64,000 nucleotides of DNA from Chroococcidiopsis sp. TS-821 (GCF_002939305.1 NZ_MVDI01000011.1:1-64000); one strand, 5' to 3'; numbered from the stretch's first letter, positions 26,755-37,002 are shown. The notes: a model not told the origin generated them from the letters alone. Made by a program: numbers and translations.

Positions 26755-29061
26755 ATGTCAAAGCGCAAACGTAAATTAACAACAAGCAACACACTCCACA
26801 ACATATCTTTTCCCAAGTCAAACTTGAACTATCGGCAAAAAAAAGAGTGGATTGCAGCTCTATTGGTCATTACGTTGTTGTTGAGTGCTGGGGGTTTAGT
26901 TGTAAGCAGTACGTGGTTGATTTATGGATTATTTTTTGACCCAAATGCGATCGCATCCTTAAATCAATTCTTACCGCAGTGGGCGCAGCTACCAATAATT
27001 CAAGAACCAACGAAAACGCTAGCGCAAATTTCAGCAGAGTTAAGCCGACAAGGAAAAGTTGCTGGAAAACCTCTACCGTTAGAAATTAATTCTGCTAATT
27101 CGCAACCAACGTCTGTCATCTTACCCGTGCGATCGCAAAATCAGATTGTTGAGTTGCGCGTGTATCGCATCACAGACGCTAAAACCCTTCTCAATCAGCC
27201 AAGTCGTGAAATCCGCTATCAGTTGGTGACTCAAGTTGACGTGACAGGACCTGAAGAGTCATTTGTTGTCGCACCGCTTGTCGATCCAGAAACCGCAGAT
27301 ACAAGTTCAAATCGTCCTTTACCTGTAACCGAATTGCGAAGATTTGACAGTACCACCCCAACTCAAGGAATGTGGTTTTATCTTTGGGGACAACGCCAAC
27401 GAGGACACGCGATCGCCTACGGTCAAATTGTCCACTACAACCCCGACCGCTCGTACCTTAGTTTGATGTTACCCTGGACAAGCCCGACTCAACCGCAATG
27501 GCAACAAGCGATCGCCGGAGGTTCTCCAGAATTAGTTATCGATCAAACTGTAGATTTAGAACCGCGATTACAAGTTTATCAAGTTAAACCCGCGAACTTT
27601 ATCTTCGATCCACTGCAACTCGAACCTGTTTCCATCGCTGAACCAGCCTTAGACAGTCGCGACTATCAAAATGCGTTACTCATTGCGCGTAGTGGGTTGT
27701 GGACACCCGCCGAGAAATGGTTGCAGTTTATTAAACAACAACGCCAAAAACGTCAAGCCTGGTCAAGCGCAGCGCAGGCACAACTCGATTTTATTCGACT
27801 ACACGCCCAAAAAAGCCAAAAGCAAGCAAATCAAACTTGGGCAAGCCCCAGTCAACAAGTACTCACTTTTATAATTGATGGGCGTTGGGGAGAGGCGCTA
27901 AAAGTTTTTCAAGCTTCACCGACGAATACGCAAGAAATTACAACTTTGTTGACAACAGATAATGGACGAATCAAAAATCGCGTCGAAGTTGCTTTACGTG
28001 TTAACCCCAAACGAACTGAAGTTAAAGCTTGGGGGGCGCTACTCAAAGGCGCACAAGAAGATCGAAGAAGTGCGATCGCTTGGCTAAAACAGCAACCACA
28101 AACAACTGCTGCGGATGTTGCTTATATTCAAAGATTCCTTAAACGTTTAGAAGGTGACTTTTCATCAAATAAAGTAACAACTTCTCACCTTAGTCGTTTT
28201 GTTGGTACAGCACAACAAATGACAAAAGTCAATCCAGCGCAATGGCTGCAAATCGATCGAACACCCTTACAAGTCACAGACGAGCAAACGTGGTATCAAA
28301 TCGAACTCCACGCTTACCACGACGGTGACACTTGGCAACATGCACCATTTAAGTTAACACCATCAAAAACTGCAGCTCAATACTGGCAACAATTAGGTTT
28401 AAGCTCAGATGCTGAAGTTCAAATTGTTTCCTGGCTACCTGGCGGACATCAGCAAATCGATCTCGCCGTTGTCAAAGCTGTGCAGTTACAAGGTAATACG
28501 CTGAAGCTATTAGCTGTATCGGATACATTTCCATTAGTTGATTCCGCTGCACGACAACTCGCACTTACCAAAACAACTTTACAGTGGTTGCAACCAGAGA
28601 CGATTGCATTATCCGATCTCACTCAACAACCGCAGCCTGTTGAAGTTGTAGAGATTTTGCCAAAACTCTGGCAGGAGTTGCAACGCCACAACCCAAATCT
28701 GCAAAACTCTGTCCCAAATGTCGAGAAAATGCTACAGCAACTCGGAGAATTACCTGTGCAGTTAATCGACCTAACTGGTGATGGAACAGCGGAAGTGATG
28801 ATGACTATTTCCCCTCAGGAAATTGCGGCTGTTCATAATTTTGAGCCTAACCTACTGCAATCGCACAACCGTGACTCGCGATCGCGCACGATTATTTTTT
28901 CAGCTACCGGAAAGTTAATTTACAACGAGTTTAGCGGAGCTTCTGAGCAAACTGCGATCGCGATCGCCGATCTCGAAGACGAACTTCCTGCATTACTAGT
29001 TGCTACTGGCAAAAGCTATATTTTTAAGCGCTGGTCTAGTCAATACCAACGCTTTGATTAA
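26755..29061 (+). CDS. Large membrane-anchored cyanobacterial protein
   Basis: No named family was recognised. The 768-residue protein has a basic cytoplasmic N-terminus (MSKRKRKLTTSNT) and a single hydrophobic segment near residues 33-60 (ALLVITLLLSAGGLVVSSTW). A long, Gln- and Trp-rich exoplasmic region follows. The middle section (about 300-480) is helical, with regularly spaced Trp and Gln residues suggestive of helical-repeat pairs. Near the C-terminus IDLTGDGTAEVMM resembles the calcium-binding loop of FG-GAP/VCBS-type repeats. It is probably anchored in the plasma or thylakoid membrane with its bulk in the periplasm or lumen. It is divergent from the nuclease/FtsK operon and is not obviously related to it. 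Confidence 0.75.
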   Translation: MSKRKRKLTTSNTLHNISFPKSNLNYRQKKEWIAALLVITLLLSAGGLVVSSTWLIYGLFFDPNAIASLNQFLPQWAQLPIIQEPTKTLAQISAELSRQGKVAGKPLPLEINSANSQPTSVILPVRSQNQIVELRVYRITDAKTLLNQPSREIRYQLVTQVDVTGPEESFVVAPLVDPETADTSSNRPLPVTELRRFDSTTPTQGMWFYLWGQRQRGHAIAYGQIVHYNPDRSYLSLMLPWTSPTQPQWQQAIAGGSPELVIDQTVDLEPRLQVYQVKPANFIFDPLQLEPVSIAEPALDSRDYQNALLIARSGLWTPAEKWLQFIKQQRQKRQAWSSAAQAQLDFIRLHAQKSQKQANQTWASPSQQVLTFIIDGRWGEALKVFQASPTNTQEITTLLTTDNGRIKNRVEVALRVNPKRTEVKAWGALLKGAQEDRRSAIAWLKQQPQTTAADVAYIQRFLKRLEGDFSSNKVTTSHLSRFVGTAQQMTKVNPAQWLQIDRTPLQVTDEQTWYQIELHAYHDGDTWQHAPFKLTPSKTAAQYWQQLGLSSDAEVQIVSWLPGGHQQIDLAVVKAVQLQGNTLKLLAVSDTFPLVDSAARQLALTKTTLQWLQPETIALSDLTQQPQPVEVVEILPKLWQELQRHNPNLQNSVPNVEKMLQQLGELPVQLIDLTGDGTAEVMMTISPQEIAAVHNFEPNLLQSHNRDSRSRTIIFSATGKLIYNEFSGASEQTAIAIADLEDELPALLVATGKSYIFKRWSSQYQRFD

Positions 29062-29206
29062 AGTCAACAATGACAGTTAGTACTTAAAGCCTGTTTTAAA
29101 CACACTATCTGCTAACCGAACTACCCTCTCGCCGCTCAAAGTTACTAGGAAAATAGCTTAAAGTTTCCTAATCTTGGGGGATATAGAGGGCATTTTTCTC
29201 ACTGCT

Positions 29207-29449
29207 TTACTTCATTGATACTTCTTCAGCAGCAGTACGTTGCTTCTTAATCGCTTGCAACTGCTGCAACAGTGATTCTACTTCAGCTTCTAAGTGTAGA
29301 AATTTAACCTGAACGCCCGCTGCGTATAAAGACTTCTGTGACTCATTCCAAGGTAATCGCGCTGTAGCTTTGCTAGAAACGTTAGTCACTGCCTGATTAT
29401 TATCCGCCAAAGTGGAGGAAGAAGACATAGTAGCTGAACAATTTCCCAT
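29207..29449 (-). CDS. Small conserved cyanobacterial protein
   Basis: 80 residues or, if the second ATG (29428) is used, 73. The core LPWNESQKSLYAAGVQVKFL, followed by a short amphipathic helix rich in Glu, Gln and Leu, looks like a conserved cyanobacterial small protein. It has no known function and no membrane segment. The first 25 residues are a disordered Ser/Thr/Asn stretch. It lies between, and is transcribed opposite to, the large membrane protein and threonine synthase. There is no clear ribosome-binding site before either ATG, so the exact start is open. Confidence 0.6.
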   Translation of the reverse strand: MGNCSATMSSSSTLADNNQAVTNVSSKATARLPWNESQKSLYAAGVQVKFLHLEAEVESLLQQLQAIKKQRTAAEEVSMK

Positions 29450-29663
29450 TGTTATCTTATATAGTTATTTTTGCCTACTCACACCAACATGTTATTGTAA
29501 CTCTATCTTGAAGCATAGTTGTATCAAGTGTGTCGATTTTATAACTGGCTATATGCTGTACCCCATGATAGTTGCTTTGTCAGAGTAAACTAAGTAATAC
29601 AAATATAAAATCTGTTGATGTCGCTTTTAAACACAAAAAGTGAATAAATAGCAGGTAGAATGC

Positions 29664-30800
29664 TTGCACTCACAGAATCTCTATCTAAATAAAGTTGCTG
29701 CAAATACCGTGACTCTGATTGCTAATAAATCTACTAACCGCGAAGTTTGGTCTGGATTAATCAAAACGTACCAGCAATACTTACCTGTAACTGAAAATAC
29801 ACCTGTAGTGACACTATTAGAGGGTAATACTCCATTAATTCCAATTCCCTCTATCGCTCAAATTATCGGTAGACAAGTACAGGTATTCGCCAAGTACGAT
29901 GGGCTAAACCCTACAGGTAGCTTCAAAGACCGAGGAATGACAATGGCAATTTCCAAAGCAAAAGAAGCAGGAGCGCGGGCAGTCATTTGTGCAAGTACAG
30001 GTAATACTTCCGCCGCCGCCGCCGCCTATGCAAAACGTGCGGGAATGAAAGCTTTTGTGCTGATTCCTGATGGCTATGTTGCTTTAGGTAAGTTAGCCCA
30101 AGCACTACTTTATGGTGCTGAAGTGTTGTCGATTAAAGGAAACTTTGACCAAGCATTGAAAATAGTCCGCGAGATGGCAAACAGCTATCCGATTACTTTG
30201 GTAAACTCAGTCAATCCTTATCGCTTAGAAGGACAAAAAACCGCAGCGTTTGAAGTTGTTGATGCTTTAGGTGAGGCTCCAGACTGGTTGTGTATCCCTG
30301 TAGGCAATGCCGGAAATATCACAGCATATTGGATGGGTTTTTGTCAATATCATCAATCCGGTAAATGCGATCGCCTACCGCGAATGATGGGCTTTCAAGC
30401 GGCTGGGGCTGCACCACTCATTACTGGACAAGCTGTAACGCATCCTAATACCGTTGCAACCGCAATTCGCATTGGGAATCCAGCAAATTGGGAAAAAGCG
30501 ATCGCGGTACAATCAGCAAGTAACGGAGAATTTCACGCAGTCACTGATGAAGAAATTCTCGCAGCATACCGTTTATTAGCGTCTTCAGAAGGTATTTTCT
30601 GCGAACCTGCAAGTGCAGCTTCGGTTGCAGGTATGTTAAAAGTCAAAGACCAAATTCCCACAGGCGCAACTGTTGTATGCGTGCTTACTGGAAATGGACT
30701 CAAAGATCCCAACACGGCAATTGATAACAATCAGAATGCGTTCAAACCAGGAATTGAACCGACACTCGAAGCTGTAGCAGCAGCCATGGGAGTTATCTAA
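29664..30800 (+). CDS. thrC: Threonine synthase (short form, no zinc ribbon)
   Basis: PLP enzyme that converts O-phosphohomoserine to threonine. The PLP-lysine motif is [32 protein letters not shown] and [17 protein letters not shown] bind the cofactor phosphate, and [12 protein letters not shown] lies near the end. The length of about 378 residues fits class II bacterial threonine synthases. The longest frame uses a TTG at 29664 with AGGTAGA eight bases upstream; a GTG at 29709 ([14 protein letters not shown]) is the main alternative. No good ATG exists in frame. A second, zinc-ribbon-bearing homologue is at 53766-55064, so this one is the more likely housekeeping enzyme. Confidence 0.92.
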   Translation: MHSQNLYLNKVAANTVTLIANKSTNREVWSGLIKTYQQYLPVTENTPVVTLLEGNTPLIPIPSIAQIIGRQVQVFAKYDGLNPTGSFKDRGMTMAISKAKEAGARAVICASTGNTSAAAAAYAKRAGMKAFVLIPDGYVALGKLAQALLYGAEVLSIKGNFDQALKIVREMANSYPITLVNSVNPYRLEGQKTAAFEVVDALGEAPDWLCIPVGNAGNITAYWMGFCQYHQSGKCDRLPRMMGFQAAGAAPLITGQAVTHPNTVATAIRIGNPANWEKAIAVQSASNGEFHAVTDEEILAAYRLLASSEGIFCEPASAASVAGMLKVKDQIPTGATVVCVLTGNGLKDPNTAIDNNQNAFKPGIEPTLEAVAAAMGVI

Positions 30801-30855
30801 AAATGATGTAGGATTTATACAATTTTTAGATGCAACAGGTATAGTTGGAGAGTTT

Positions 30856-31322
30856 ATGCTGAAATCTACCAATTACGACAAAGATTTTGTTGTTTGGTCT
30901 AGTGAGCAGGCGATGCTGTTGGAACAGGAGAGATTCAGTGAATTAGACTTAATCAACTTAATCGAAGCGATACGCAATTTGGGCAGCAACGATAAACACG
31001 CCTTAAGAAGTAACTTGAGAATCGCGTTACTCCACCTTGCTCAAATGGCAATTCCAACCTAGTTAGCGCTCTAATAGTTGGCTATCCTCGATTGTTGAGC
31101 ATCGACAACGAGTTGAGGAGTTGATAGAGAAATAGTCCTAGCCTTAAACCTTATTTAGAAGTAGTATTCGGCGAAGTTTATTTCAAAGCTGTCAGAAAAG
31201 CAGCAAGGCAGACAGGTCTATCTACTAGTAGTTTTCCTGATGCGTGCCCTTACACACCTACAGAAGTTCTCGATCTCGACTTTTTTCCAGATTACAGCCA
31301 AGCTTTAGGCACAATATCATAA
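30856..31322 (+). pseudogene. DUF29 family gene, frameshifted
   Basis: An intact DUF29 protein has about 150 residues. Here frame 1 (30856-31062) gives the N-terminal part (DFVVWSSEQAMLLEQERFSE, DLINLIEAIRNLG), then stops after IALLHLAQMAIPT. The expected continuation is found in a second frame (RSNSWLSSIVEHRQRVEELI). The C-terminus is in a third frame (SPSLKPYLEVVFGEVYFKAV, then RKAARQTGL and SSFPDACPYTPTEVLDLDFF), ending at the TAA at 31320. At least two frameshifts and stop codons separate the parts, so the gene is broken. DUF29 genes are abundant and often decayed in cyanobacteria, and their function is unknown. Confidence 0.88.
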
Positions 31323-31387
31323 CAACACAATTTCTCTTCGAGCTTACCTTACTTTATAATTTCTTTAGCCTCTGACTCCTGATTCGA

Positions 31388-32308
31388 ATGTTCAAAACCC
31401 GCTTCATTCGGTTTTTTCGCCACATGACTTGGGCTACATTAAGCGCGACTTTTATCCGTGTAGGTGAAAGAAGGCTGTTAGGTTTATCGTCCGAAATTGC
31501 TTATAACTCAATGCTGTCGCTGTTTCCGGCAATTCTTGCCATCCTAACAGCAATTAGCTTATTTCAAGAATCACTGCAATCTACCTTTAGACAACTAGCG
31601 CTGCGACTCAGTACAGTTGCTCCAGATGAAGCACTCTCTTTAATTCGTGACTTTGCTCAAGAAATTACTCAGAACCGAAATCGCGGGTTATTTTCAATCA
31701 GCTTTGTGGCAGCAATTTGGATTGCATCTGGCGCATTAAATACTGTAATGACAGCCCTCGACCAAATACATCAAATTCCACCACAACAAACGCGTCCTTT
31801 TTGGAAAGCAAAGTTAATTTCAATTGGTCTGACTATAGGGTCAATTATACTTTTAGTATTCGCTTCTTTCTTAGTCTTTATTAGCGATTTAATTTTAGAA
31901 TTTTTTGTTCGTGAAAGTGGTCTGGATTTCTTATTATTCATTTGGCAAATACTGATTTGGCCTTTAGCTTTGGGCGTTATGTCTGCTACTTTTGCTTTTA
32001 TTTATCGTTATGGACCAAGCCGCTGGGATTCTGGTACGCCAATGATGCCTGGAGCAATTTTAGCAGCAATCTCTTGGGCAATTTTATCGGCTTTATTTCG
32101 GTTGTACGTAGCAAATTTTGGTAACTATAATCAAGCTTATGGCGCCGTTGGCGCAGTCATTGTTTTAATGTTATGGCTATACATGAGTGCAGCCGTGCTG
32201 TTGGTTGGCAATCAGCTTAATGTTTGTGTAGGCGAAGCGATGCGATCGCACTCCAAAACTGTGATGGAAATTAGTAGTTCCAAAAACTCTAAAACAAACA
32301 CCCCGTAA
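31388..32308 (+). CDS. YihY/virulence factor BrkB family inner-membrane protein
   Basis: Polytopic membrane protein of 306 residues with about six hydrophobic helices. The conserved LSSEIAYNSMLSLFPAILAI at the N-terminus, WIASGALNTVMTALDQIH, and the C-terminal YNQAYGAVGAVIVLMLWLYM with VLLVGNQLN are hallmarks of the YihY/BrkB family. It was once mis-named RNase BN, but the protein has no nuclease features. Its transport or structural role is unsettled. It begins at an ATG after the DUF29 relic, and the DUF4112 gene follows 150 bp later. Confidence 0.93.
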   Translation: MFKTRFIRFFRHMTWATLSATFIRVGERRLLGLSSEIAYNSMLSLFPAILAILTAISLFQESLQSTFRQLALRLSTVAPDEALSLIRDFAQEITQNRNRGLFSISFVAAIWIASGALNTVMTALDQIHQIPPQQTRPFWKAKLISIGLTIGSIILLVFASFLVFISDLILEFFVRESGLDFLLFIWQILIWPLALGVMSATFAFIYRYGPSRWDSGTPMMPGAILAAISWAILSALFRLYVANFGNYNQAYGAVGAVIVLMLWLYMSAAVLLVGNQLNVCVGEAMRSHSKTVMEISSSKNSKTNTP

Positions 32309-32459
32309 ACTTACTCATTCTCTGGATTTATCTCTCTAGGAATTCTTCTAGAAAAACTCTACCTTGACAATACATATAAATATTGCTGTAGGTACACTAC
32401 ACATAATATTGAAAAATGTTTGAATTAAATTACCAAAAATTAATGGTTGTGTTTCATCT

Positions 32460-32855
32460 ATGACTCAATCGGTTGCTCAGTTTGCCAATGTTGCAGCTCA
32501 CCCTAAACTTACATCAGTACAACGCTTGCGTAGGTTTAGTCGTTTACTTGATAATGCTATTGGCATTCCAGGAACTAAATTTCGTATTGGTATCGACCCC
32601 CTAATTGGTCTAATTCCAGGTGCAGGAGATATTGTAGGAACAGCGCTTTCAGCTTATATTGTCGTTGAAGCAGCACGGCTAGGTATTCCAAAAGCGCTAT
32701 TAGGAAAGATGGTGAGAAATATCATTATAGAGAGCGTCTTTGGCTCAGTTCCAGTTATCGGGGATATGTTTGACTTTGCTTGGAAAGCTAACATGAAAAA
32801 TGTCGATTTGCTAGAAGAGTATCTTAAAAATCCTCAGAACGCTACAAATAAGTAA
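32460..32855 (+). CDS. DUF4112 domain protein
   Basis: A 131-residue protein of unknown function. The core has LRRFSRLLDNAIGIPGTKFR, IGIDPLIGLIPGAGDIVGTA and SVPVIGDMFDFAWKAN, the defining blocks of DUF4112. The glycine-rich hydrophobic segment is likely membrane-associated. A clear terminator follows 18 bp after the stop, so it ends its own transcript. Confidence 0.92.
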   Translation: MTQSVAQFANVAAHPKLTSVQRLRRFSRLLDNAIGIPGTKFRIGIDPLIGLIPGAGDIVGTALSAYIVVEAARLGIPKALLGKMVRNIIIESVFGSVPVIGDMFDFAWKANMKNVDLLEEYLKNPQNATNK

Positions 32856-32873
32856 GAGAAATTACTGTTGTCT

Positions 32874-32895
32874 ATAGGCTGAACTTTCAGCCTAT
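32874..32895 (+). terminator. Terminator after DUF4112 gene
   Basis: ATAGGCTGA (32874-32882) pairs perfectly with TCAGCCTAT (32887-32895) around an ACTT loop, followed by TATTTCT. A nine-pair stem directly behind the stop codon makes this a good intrinsic terminator, although the T-run is interrupted. Confidence 0.75.
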
Positions 32896-32953
32896 TATTT
32901 CTGAATAGGTGATTAAATGAATCTAGCAAGCGTTGTTAATACTCTCAAACTTC

Positions 32954-33886
32954 ATGCAAGACTGGTGGAGAGAAACTTTCCCTCAAGGACGGCAAAATTT
33001 AACAATAACAGATGCTAATGGTTATCCGGTTTCGATTGCTTACGGAGAAAAAGGCGACGGTAAACCGCTGATTTTGATTCACGGTATTGGTAGTTGGTCT
33101 TATAGCTGGCGTTATTGCATTGAACCATTATCAAAATACTTTCGGGTAATTTGCTTCGATGCTAAAGGCTATGGCTTTTCTGAGAAGCCACCACATCCAG
33201 AACAGCCAGGACATCAAATGCTAGAGTTAGAGCAAATTATTCGTGCTTTGTGCGATGAGCCGCCAATAGTTGTCGCGATTTCTTTGGGTGCATTGGTCAG
33301 TCTTGCTGTTGTGCAAGAGCATCCTGAGTTATTCGCAAGCTTAGTTTTAATCAACGTTCCCATTTTCCCTGAACGACTACCAAATCGCTGGATGCGATCG
33401 CTATCTGATTTACCTATTGAACTCTTAAAAATTGTCGATTCGCTGCGATTAACGTTCTTTTTCTCAACGCTTGTCCGCGCGATCGTGCGCGTCGAACGTC
33501 GTGAAGTCTTGGTAGACTGGTCTGCAGTCACACCCGAAGAAGTTTACTGGATTACATATCCCTATATCTATATTCCTGGAACGCTAGCAAAAGTGACTGA
33601 AGAATTACAAATCGCCGCGCAGGAAATTAAGCGCTTACAACAAAAGCAACCTAACTTAATCAGTAAAATTCAATCGCGTTTAGGTGAAATTACTTGCCCA
33701 ACACTCATTATCTGGGGCGATCAAGATCGATGGTTCCCTGCAACCGATGCTGAAAAATTGCGATCGCGCATTCCTCACGCGCAAGTTAAAATTATCGAAA
33801 ATTGCGGTCACGATGCCCCTGCAAACTCTCCAAAAGAACTCAATGCAGCAATTCTGGAGTTTCTCTGCAATCTTAATGGATTTTAG
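32954..33886 (+). CDS. Alpha/beta hydrolase
   Basis: Serine hydrolase of the alpha/beta fold with unknown substrate. The oxyanion loop is LIHGIGSWSYSW. The nucleophile elbow is VAISLGALVSL, with Ser in a variant of GxSxG whose first glycine is Ala. The acid is in IIWGDQDRWFP and the histidine in NCGHDAP. There is no signal peptide. The longest frame starts at a TTG at 32933. I place the start at ATG 32954 (MQDWWRETFPQG), which fits relatives that begin with a DWW motif. It stands between two terminator-separated genes. Confidence 0.88.
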   Translation: MQDWWRETFPQGRQNLTITDANGYPVSIAYGEKGDGKPLILIHGIGSWSYSWRYCIEPLSKYFRVICFDAKGYGFSEKPPHPEQPGHQMLELEQIIRALCDEPPIVVAISLGALVSLAVVQEHPELFASLVLINVPIFPERLPNRWMRSLSDLPIELLKIVDSLRLTFFFSTLVRAIVRVERREVLVDWSAVTPEEVYWITYPYIYIPGTLAKVTEELQIAAQEIKRLQQKQPNLISKIQSRLGEITCPTLIIWGDQDRWFPATDAEKLRSRIPHAQVKIIENCGHDAPANSPKELNAAILEFLCNLNGF

Positions 33887-33978
33887 TACCTCTTGAGGTC
33901 ATCCTGCAATCTACTAATCTAACGCTCAGTGTTCAGCCAAAACCCGGAAGCTGTTTAACAAGCATCATTACGACAGTA

Positions 33979-35058
33979 ATGTTTTCCTACAGTAATGGAG
34001 CGTGCAATAATAATCCAGCTGTTGTGCGATTGCTTCTCATGTCACCTGCTGATATTGATCTTGTTGCTGCTTTAGAGGAACAAACAAACCTTAATTTTGA
34101 ACTTCCCGATCCTGAAGATGAGCAAATTCCCGAACAGGAATTTCAACGCCAAGTAGATACCGCGTGGCAAGTGTGCGATCGCTTTGACCTTCAAACAGAG
34201 ATTTGGCGCGGGCGCATTTTACGAGCAGTACGCGATCGCGAAAAGAAATACGGCGATGCACGCGGAAGTGGGTTTCTCAAATGGTTGCAAGAACGCGATA
34301 TTAGTAAAAGCCAAGCTTATTCGATGATTCAACTTGCAAATAGTGCCGATACACTGATGGAACAAGGACAACTTGACCCCAATACAGTACGCTGTTTTAG
34401 TAAACGCGCGTTTATTGAAACTGCCAAAGCCGAACCGGAAATTCAACAACTGATTACTGATGCGGCAAAAAAAGGCGATCGCATTACACGGCGAGAAGTT
34501 CGTCAATTAGCCGATGAATTTACCGCCATGTCGTCTGATTTACTTCCTGATACCGTCAAAGCCAAAGCCGCCGATAACTCGCTTCCTAGCCGCTATCTTG
34601 CTCCGCTAGTACGCGAAATGGAGAAACTACCAAGATCGCATCAAACTGTTATTCGCGAAGAAGTCGCAGCAAGTCCTGACGTTGATACGCTCAAACAAGC
34701 GACATCCGAGGCGCGTTATCTTGCCAAGTATCTTGATGCAGCTACCAATGTTCAAGTCCTTGAAGAAGAATCGGTAGACTTAGAAAAGGCGTTAGAAGAA
34801 GCATTAAGAATCGGTTGTATCAATGTTGCTGCAGACCTTGTTAATCAAGCATCGCAGTTAGAGCAAACAATTGCCAAACTCTACAATACTTGGAAAAAGA
34901 TTGGTAGTCTCGCCGATCGCTTGTACGTTGATACTGGTGCGAGTACGCCAAATTTGCGATCGCTCCTAAATTGCTTAGAACAACTTGGTGGTGAAGTCGT
35001 CGAAGTGCAACTTGCGAGTGGAGAACGTACTATCCGCCTGCAAATTCAAGAAGAATAA
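33979..35058 (+). CDS. Conserved cyanobacterial protein with HTH-like segment
   Basis: I do not recognise a named family. The 359-residue acidic, mostly helical protein contains GFLKWLQERDISKSQAYSMI, a plausible helix-turn-helix resembling those in phage or ParB-type DNA-binding proteins. The middle (about 170-250) is rich in Arg and Glu, and the rest is helical with coiled-coil character. The N-terminal 20 residues look non-native, and ATG 34039 (MSPADIDLVAAL) is an equally likely start. It has no membrane segment or cysteine cluster. No functional context comes from its neighbours. Confidence 0.6.
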   Translation: MFSYSNGACNNNPAVVRLLLMSPADIDLVAALEEQTNLNFELPDPEDEQIPEQEFQRQVDTAWQVCDRFDLQTEIWRGRILRAVRDREKKYGDARGSGFLKWLQERDISKSQAYSMIQLANSADTLMEQGQLDPNTVRCFSKRAFIETAKAEPEIQQLITDAAKKGDRITRREVRQLADEFTAMSSDLLPDTVKAKAADNSLPSRYLAPLVREMEKLPRSHQTVIREEVAASPDVDTLKQATSEARYLAKYLDAATNVQVLEEESVDLEKALEEALRIGCINVAADLVNQASQLEQTIAKLYNTWKKIGSLADRLYVDTGASTPNLRSLLNCLEQLGGEVVEVQLASGERTIRLQIQEE

Positions 35059-35257
35059 TCAGGTAAGCTAGTGAAAATAAATCTAACCCGCAAGCTGGTC
35101 ATTGGTAATTGGCGACGACTTTGCACGCTGTTTGTCGTCTTCCAGGCAAAACGCCTGATGTAGCTAACTGTTATCAAAGGTGCAATTTTTCGCAATGAAT
35201 CTTCTAGCGATCGCTTGCCAGAAAGAAAAAAAGCAGGCGTATAAAGGGGAATTTGTA

Positions 35258-36100
35258 TTAATTTTTAATTCCTGTTGTCGCGATTCCTTGGATAAATTGC
35301 CGTTGACCTAACACGAACAGGACAACTACAGGGATAGTAGCGATCGCAACCGCTGCCATCAGTAAAGGCCAATTATTCGTAAACTGTTCTTGAAACTCGG
35401 CTAGCGCCAATTGTACTGTCCTCAACTCTGGTCTTGTTGTGAAAACTAGCGGCTTAAACAAGTCGTTCCATTCTCCGATAAAAGTAAATAAAAATAACGT
35501 AACCAATGCTGGACGCGATAACGGTAACAGCACCCGCCATAAAATTTGCCAGCGGTTTGCACCATCCAACACCGCCGCTTCCTCTAACTCGATCGGAATT
35601 GTCAAAAAGTACTGACGTAGTAAAAAAATGCCAAAACCATTGACTGCTGTTGGCAGAATCAGTGCTCCATAAGTGTTAATGAGATGACCCCACTTAAGCA
35701 CCAAGAATATGGGAATAACCAGTAATTGAAAAGGAATGACTAGCGTAGCTAACACAATCAGAAGCACGACTTGCCGACCTGGGAATTTTAACCGCGCGAG
35801 CGCATAACCTGCTAGAGCTGAAGAAACTAGCTGAAAAGCTGTCACGGCAAGTGCAACAAGCGTTGAGTTGGCAAAGGCTAGCAGGAACTTGCCTCGTTGC
35901 CAAGCGTCTCGATAATTAGCTAACGACCAGCCATTTTGTGGTATGAACGTGGGTGTTGCTCCTTCTGGCGCAAAGGAGGTCAGAAAAACTATTCCTAGAG
36001 GTAGTAGTACAAGACCCGCACCTAGTAGTAAAACAGCTAAATTGACGACTTCTAATATAGATTGACGGGTGGGGGTGTTATTGTGATTTTTTTTAGGCAT
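35258..36100 (-). CDS. Carbohydrate ABC transporter permease (MalG type), orphan
   Basis: Inner-membrane permease subunit of 280 residues with six hydrophobic segments. The EAA loop EEAAVLDGANRWQILWRVLL marks it as a binding-protein-dependent permease, and the length and GEWNDLFKPLV motif place it in the MalG/UgpE family. No solute-binding protein, second permease or ATPase gene lies nearby, so its partners must be elsewhere, as is common for cyanobacterial sugar importers. The substrate is unknown. It is divergent from ado. Confidence 0.88.
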   Translation of the reverse strand: MPKKNHNNTPTRQSILEVVNLAVLLLGAGLVLLPLGIVFLTSFAPEGATPTFIPQNGWSLANYRDAWQRGKFLLAFANSTLVALAVTAFQLVSSALAGYALARLKFPGRQVVLLIVLATLVIPFQLLVIPIFLVLKWGHLINTYGALILPTAVNGFGIFLLRQYFLTIPIELEEAAVLDGANRWQILWRVLLPLSRPALVTLFLFTFIGEWNDLFKPLVFTTRPELRTVQLALAEFQEQFTNNWPLLMAAVAIATIPVVVLFVLGQRQFIQGIATTGIKN

Positions 36101-36294
36101 TGCTACTAGTTTAGCTTTATGCTTTGATATGCATTGATATTATTTTTTAATTTGAAAAATATTTCATGACCAAACGTAACGTAGCGCAGCGAGATTTGTT
36201 AAGTTAAATTTAACCATTTTCAACTTTACACTTGAGTTGCCAGGTTAACCAAGCTCGTATCAGTTGATTTACGTAAATAGGAGATAAAAGACCT

Positions 36295-36993
36295 ATGCAG
36301 CAGCTGGCTGCCACCGCCGCAGAACTTGATTTCCACAGCGAAACCTACAAGGACGCTTACAGTCGCATCAATGCGATCGTGATTGAAGGGGAGAAAGAAG
36401 CCCATGAAAATTACATCCGATTAGCGGAACTGCTGCCAGAACACAAAGAGGAACTGATTCGCTTATCGAAGATGGAGAACCGCCACAAAAAAGGTTTTGA
36501 AGCTTGTGGGCGCAATCTTCAAGTCACGCCAGATATGCAGTTTGCGCAAGAGTTCTTTGCTCAATTGCACCAAAACTTCCAAAAAGCAGCCGAATCAGGC
36601 AATGTAGTCACTTGCTTACTCATTCAATCACTGATTATCGAATGCTTTGCGATCGCCGCTTACAATATCTACATTCCAGTAGCAGATGACTTTGCCCGCA
36701 AAATTACTGAAGGCGTAGTCAAAGATGAATACAGCCACCTCAACTTTGGGGAAGTTTGGTTAAAAGAACACTTTGAAGAATCAAAAGCTGAAATCGAACA
36801 AGCAAATCGTCAAAATCTTCCGATCGTTTGGCAAATGCTCAACGCAGTTGAAAACGACGCGCGTACCTTAGCAATGGAGAAAGAAGCTTTGGTCGAAGAT
36901 TTCATGATTCAATATGGTGAAGCACTGAGTAACATCGGCTTTACTACCCGCGATATTATGCGAATGTCGGCATACGGACTTACAGCTGCATAA
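36295..36993 (+). CDS. ado: Aldehyde deformylating oxygenase
   Basis: Ferritin-like di-iron enzyme that converts fatty aldehydes to alkanes plus formate, the second step of cyanobacterial hydrocarbon synthesis. The 232-residue protein has the di-iron ligands in [57 protein letters not shown] and [16 protein letters not shown], all matching ADO. An AGGAGA precedes the ATG. A terminator-like hairpin follows, then aar and accA on the same strand. Confidence 0.97.
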   Translation: MQQLAATAAELDFHSETYKDAYSRINAIVIEGEKEAHENYIRLAELLPEHKEELIRLSKMENRHKKGFEACGRNLQVTPDMQFAQEFFAQLHQNFQKAAESGNVVTCLLIQSLIIECFAIAAYNIYIPVADDFARKITEGVVKDEYSHLNFGEVWLKEHFEESKAEIEQANRQNLPIVWQMLNAVENDARTLAMEKEALVEDFMIQYGEALSNIGFTTRDIMRMSAYGLTAA

Positions 36994-37002
36994 AACTTAC
37001 TA

